Below, one piece after another: positions 4,045 to 6,584 of a DNA stretch of 6,584 nt (positions are counted from its first letter, which is position 1; every line of letters begins with the position of its first letter). Made by a program: the position numbers and the translations under genes. This DNA is from an uncultured Solirubrobacteraceae bacterium (GTDB lineage: Bacteria > Actinomycetota > Thermoleophilia > Solirubrobacterales > Solirubrobacteraceae). Under the pieces are notes generated by a model. It saw only the letters and a list, made by a program, of their open reading frames with translations. It was not told the origin of the DNA and searched no databases. Location: the NCBI GenBank assembly GCA_902806215.1, contig CADCVT010000455.1, positions 1 to 6,584 of the forward strand, given 5' to 3'.

Positions 4045-5526
4045 ATGCTCCGCGTCCTCGTACCGCTGCTGCTCCTCGCCCTCGCCGCCCCGGCCGAGGG
4101 CGCCACGGTCTATGGCACCTCGGGTTCGGGCGCGCTCGAGACCACGTTCGTCGCCGACGCGGGGGAGATCAACGACGTGACGGTCTCGATGTCGGGCACG
4201 GTCGCCGTACGGTATTCGGACCCCGGCGCGTCGCTGCGCGCCGCGGGTCCGGGCTGCGCCGTCGAGGGCGAGCACGAGGTCGTCTGCCGGGCGGTGTCGC
4301 TCGGGCGCATCTCGGTCGCGCTCCGCGACCGCGACGACCGTGTCGCGTCGGTGCCCCTCGGCGTGGCGGTCTCCGTGTTCGGCGATGAAGGGAACGATCG
4401 GATCACCGGAACGACCCTCTCCGGCGGCTGGGGCGACGACGTGCTCACACTGCTGCCCGCTCCGGAGGGGGCCACCCTCGGCAACGGCGACCACGGAGAC
4501 GACCTCGTCGTCGGGACGGCCGGTGCCGACGCGATCGACGGTGGCGTAGGCAGCGACGACCTGCGCGGCGGCGAGGGCTTCGGCGACACGCTCTCGTATG
4601 CGTCGCGGGAGGACGCGGTGCGGGTGCAGGACGGCGTGGCCGTCATCGGCGACGAGCGCGACGTCCTCTCAGGCTTCGAGGAGGTGATCGGCGGCTACGG
4701 CAACGACGTCCTGGTCGGCACGGCGGCCGGCGACTCGCTGATCGGCGGGTTCGGCGGCGATCGGCTCGTCGGCGGCGGCGCGCGCGACGTGCTCGACGGT
4801 GGCCGCGGGTCGGACACGCTGCTGGGGGGCGACGGCGACGACGTGCTCCGCGGGGGAACCGACGAGGATCGGCTGTACGGCGAGGTCGGCGACGACCAGC
4901 TGCTCGCGGGTCCGGGTTGGGACCGGCTCGAAGGGGGTGACGGCGACGACGTGCTCGACGGCCGCGGCGGCGCCGACCGCATGTTCGGCGGCGACGGCGA
5001 CGACCGGCTCGAGTCGGCGCTCGATCAGGTCATCGACGAGCTGCACTGCGGCGCCGGCAAGGACGTCGCGGACAGCGAGCGGGCGGACCGCGTCGGGCCC
5101 GCCTGCGAGGACGAGAGCCGGCCGCCGGTCCCGCGCCGCCTCCTCGCCGAGGACTGGACCCGCCCGCGCAGGGAGCGCATCCCGATCCGGCTCAACCGCG
5201 GGCGGATCCTCATCCGCGCCTCGTGCGCCGAGTCGTTCTGGCCCTGCAACGGGCTCGTGCGCCTGCGCGCGCTCGGCCGCACGACGACGCTCGGCCCGAT
5301 CAGGTGCGCGACGTGGCCGGAGGATGAGCTCGACTGCCCGCCCGAGGAGCGCGCCGAGGGGCCGGCGGAGAGCCTCGCCTTCCTTCGCCTGCCGCGGACC
5401 GTGGCGGCAGCGGTGCGTGCGCGCGGCCGGCTGCGCGCGGAGGTCATCGTGGTGCCGTTCGGGCGCTTCGACTCGCCGGAGCGAGCGATCCCGGTGCGCG
5501 AGCCCGCGCTCATCGTGCGCGACTGA
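4045..5526 (+). CDS. Secreted RTX-type calcium-binding repeat protein
   Basis: A 493-residue exported protein. ATG 4045 gives a Sec signal peptide (MLRVLVPLLLLALAAPA, likely cut after A17). A TTG at 4015 in frame would bury this behind ten extra residues, so it is rejected. Residues 18-110 form a beta-rich, unrecognised domain. Residues about 113-323 carry hemolysin-type nonapeptide repeats (G-G-x-G-x-D-x-L-x), cleanest at 215-323, expected to fold as a parallel beta roll binding calcium outside the cell. Around 190-212 the repeats are interrupted. CGAGKD...VGPACE (335-354) caps the roll. The last 140 residues are rich in Arg and Pro with four more cysteines, and I do not recognise them. The eight cysteines fall in four close pairs. 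The classical RTX type I secretion signal and transporter are not seen, and a Sec route is indicated instead. The biological role (adhesion, matrix or enzyme scaffold) is open. Confidence 0.85.
   Translation: MLRVLVPLLLLALAAPAEGATVYGTSGSGALETTFVADAGEINDVTVSMSGTVAVRYSDPGASLRAAGPGCAVEGEHEVVCRAVSLGRISVALRDRDDRVASVPLGVAVSVFGDEGNDRITGTTLSGGWGDDVLTLLPAPEGATLGNGDHGDDLVVGTAGADAIDGGVGSDDLRGGEGFGDTLSYASREDAVRVQDGVAVIGDERDVLSGFEEVIGGYGNDVLVGTAAGDSLIGGFGGDRLVGGGARDVLDGGRGSDTLLGGDGDDVLRGGTDEDRLYGEVGDDQLLAGPGWDRLEGGDGDDVLDGRGGADRMFGGDGDDRLESALDQVIDELHCGAGKDVADSERADRVGPACEDESRPPVPRRLLAEDWTRPRRERIPIRLNRGRILIRASCAESFWPCNGLVRLRALGRTTTLGPIRCATWPEDELDCPPEERAEGPAESLAFLRLPRTVAAAVRARGRLRAEVIVVPFGRFDSPERAIPVREPALIVRD
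4825..5010 (+). repeat. In-frame DNA repeats encoding the RTX GGDGDD units
   Basis: Three copies of GGxGACGGCGACGAC followed by an L-containing pair of codons begin at 4828, 4936 and 4990. The first two share GACGGCGACGACGTGCTC exactly. Spacings are 108 and 54 nt, i.e. four and two nonapeptide units. This pattern points to expansion of the beta roll by in-frame duplication. Confidence 0.7.
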
Positions 5527-5582
5527 GATTGGTCCGGTGCGGGCAGACCGGCTTGGACCACGGGCCGGGCCAAGTCGGCGGT

Positions 5583-5588
5583 TATCCT
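5583..5588 (+). promoter_or_regulatory. -10 element for a leaderless pdxS message
   Basis: TATCCT ends 7 nt before ATG 5596, and no Shine-Dalgarno lies between them. A TANNNT hexamer at this distance is the known signature of leaderless transcripts in Actinobacteria. The only -35-like sequence (TTGGAC, 5553-5558) is 24 nt upstream, too far to count with confidence. Confidence 0.5.
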
Positions 5589-5595
5589 CGGTTGC

Positions 5596-6480
5596 ATGCG
5601 CGATGAGGCCACCTTCCTGACCAAGACCGGCCTGGCCGAGATGCTCAAGGGCGGCGTGATCATGGACGTCGTCACACCTGAGCAGGCCCGGCTCGCCGAG
5701 GCCGCCGGCGCGGCCGCCGTGATGGCGCTCGAGCGCGTCCCGTCGGACATCCGCCGCGACGGCGGCGTCGCCCGCATGTCGGACCCTTCGATGATCAAGG
5801 GGATCCAGGAGGCCGTCCAGATCCCGGTCATGGCCAAGGCGCGCATCGGCCACTTCGTCGAGGCACAGGTGCTCGAGGCGCTCGAGGTCGACTTCATCGA
5901 CGAGTCTGAAGTCCTCACACCCGCCGACGAGGCGCACCACATCGACAAGTGGGCGTTCAAGATCCCCTTCGTCTGCGGCGCGACCAACCTCGGCGAGGCG
6001 CTGCGCCGGATCGGCGAGGGCGCGGCCATGATCCGCTCCAAGGGCGAGGCCGGCACCGGCGACATCGTCGAGGCCGTCCGTCACATGCGCTCGATCACCG
6101 GCGCCATCCGCCGCCTGACCATGCTCGACGACGCCGAGCTCGCGACCGCGGCCAAGGAGCACCAGGCGCCGCTCGACATCGTCCGCAGCGTCGCGCGTGA
6201 GGGCAAGCTCCCGGTCCCGCTGTTCAGCGCCGGCGGCATCGCGACGCCCGCCGACGCCGCGCTCATGATGCAGCTCGGGGCCGAGTCCGTCTTCGTCGGC
6301 TCGGGGATCTTCAAGTCCGAGGATCCCGAGACGCGCGCCCGCGCGATCGTCGAGGCGACCACGCACTTCCGCGACCCGGCGCGCGTCGCCGCGGCGTCGG
6401 AGGGGCTCGGCACGGCGATGCAGTCGCTCGAGGCGCGCAAGCTCGACGGCGAGCAGCTGCTCGCCACGCGCGGCTGGTAG
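5596..6480 (+). CDS. pdxS: Pyridoxal 5'-phosphate synthase subunit PdxS
   Basis: Synthase subunit of the DXP-independent vitamin B6 pathway. It condenses ribose 5-phosphate and glyceraldehyde 3-phosphate with ammonia, delivered from glutamine by PdxT, to form pyridoxal 5'-phosphate. The family assembles as a dodecamer of (beta/alpha)8 barrels decorated with PdxT. The 294 residues match the family's usual length. Key positions are present with standard numbering: D24 in VIMDVVT, K81 in VMAKARIGH (first imine lysine), the stretch DFIDESEVLTPAD (99-111) and K149 in IRSKGEAGTG (second lysine). The phosphate-binding GGIATPADAALMMQLGAESVFVGSGIFKS is near the end. ATG 5596 gives the conserved short N-terminal helix and matches the family start. 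pdxT follows 9 nt after the stop, so the two are an operon. Cytoplasmic, housekeeping. No sign of anything unusual. Confidence 0.98.
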   Translation: MRDEATFLTKTGLAEMLKGGVIMDVVTPEQARLAEAAGAAAVMALERVPSDIRRDGGVARMSDPSMIKGIQEAVQIPVMAKARIGHFVEAQVLEALEVDFIDESEVLTPADEAHHIDKWAFKIPFVCGATNLGEALRRIGEGAAMIRSKGEAGTGDIVEAVRHMRSITGAIRRLTMLDDAELATAAKEHQAPLDIVRSVAREGKLPVPLFSAGGIATPADAALMMQLGAESVFVGSGIFKSEDPETRARAIVEATTHFRDPARVAAASEGLGTAMQSLEARKLDGEQLLATRGW

Positions 6481-6489
6481 CGCCAGGCG

Positions 6490-6584
6490 TTGCTCGTCGG
6501 GGTCCTCGCGCTGCAGGGCGGCTTCGCCGCCCACGTGCGGATCCTCGAGGAGCTCGGAGCCGACGTCCGCGAGGTGCGCGTCCC
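6490..6584 (+). CDS. pdxT: Glutaminase subunit PdxT, 5' end only
   Basis: The first 31 codons of the glutamine amidotransferase that feeds ammonia to PdxS; the gene runs off the window. The visible part reads LVGVLALQGGFAAHVRILEELGADVREVR, the conserved N-terminus of PdxT, where GVLALQGxFxxH is the hallmark. The catalytic cysteine and His/Glu lie beyond the edge. A stop codon in this frame (TAG 6478-6480, which is also the pdxS stop) leaves only TTG 6490 as a start giving the complete first strand. TTG is a weak start, and with only 9 nt between the genes, translation is probably coupled to pdxS. Confidence 0.92.
   Translation, partial: MLVGVLALQGGFAAHVRILEELGADVREVRV

Noticed and set aside
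5530..5560. TGGTCC...GGACCA and inner CCGGT/ACCGG pairing between the RTX gene and pdxS
   Set aside because: The pairing is possible but interrupted, and no T run follows. It could be a weak terminator, but the evidence is too thin to annotate.
4669..6534. A 621-codon open frame on the minus strand
   Set aside because: It lies antisense to both the RTX gene and pdxS. Its Arg/Ala/Leu/Asp-rich, motif-free translation is the usual product of antisense frames in GC-rich coding DNA.

Overview
The window is very GC-rich and densely coding, with G/C-ending codons almost throughout. Together with the TetR, RTX-repeat and PdxST protein styles, this suggests a high-GC actinobacterium, most likely Thermoleophilia (Solirubrobacter/Conexibacter-like). 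That placement is inferred from composition and protein style, not from a marker gene. All protein names rest on motif recognition in the translated sequence; no database search was possible.

Left end (1-1620). The first part of a Baeyer-Villiger-type flavin monooxygenase gene lies on the minus strand, starting at 941. A TetR-family regulator lies on the plus strand, starting at 968. They diverge from a tiny intergenic region holding a perfect 10-bp palindrome that also contains -10-like hexamers. This resembles the mycobacterial ethA/ethR arrangement. The monooxygenase is not intact: bases 1-125 are a reverse-complement copy of its own N-terminal coding region (787-911), with one mismatch. 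The window therefore begins with a fold-back inverted repeat, probably a chimera or assembly edge, and the C-terminal half of the enzyme is absent.

Middle (1601-3090). After a candidate terminator comes a 255-nt stretch with no intact gene, holding what looks like a shrunken, frameshifted remnant of a small membrane protein on the minus strand. Then come a 105-residue protein of unknown function (possibly OB-fold-like) and a complete metallo-beta-lactamase-fold hydrolase with all its metal ligands. A 212-nt non-coding stretch follows, containing a CA tract, two overlapping hairpins and a strong GC-rich terminator.

Right part (3091-6584). An RpiR/MurR-type regulator (HTH plus a divergent SIS domain) is followed by a Sec-exported RTX-type calcium-binding repeat protein with an unrecognised cysteine-containing C-terminal region. 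Last comes the vitamin B6 pair: complete pdxS and the first 31 codons of pdxT. These two make pyridoxal 5'-phosphate from ribose 5-phosphate, glyceraldehyde 3-phosphate and glutamine. The other genes show no obvious shared pathway. The window looks like ordinary chromosomal sequence, and no new multi-gene system is convincingly visible. The points most worth checking are the fold-back end, the divergent monooxygenase/TetR module, the structured 2879-3090 leader and the paired-cysteine RTX protein.
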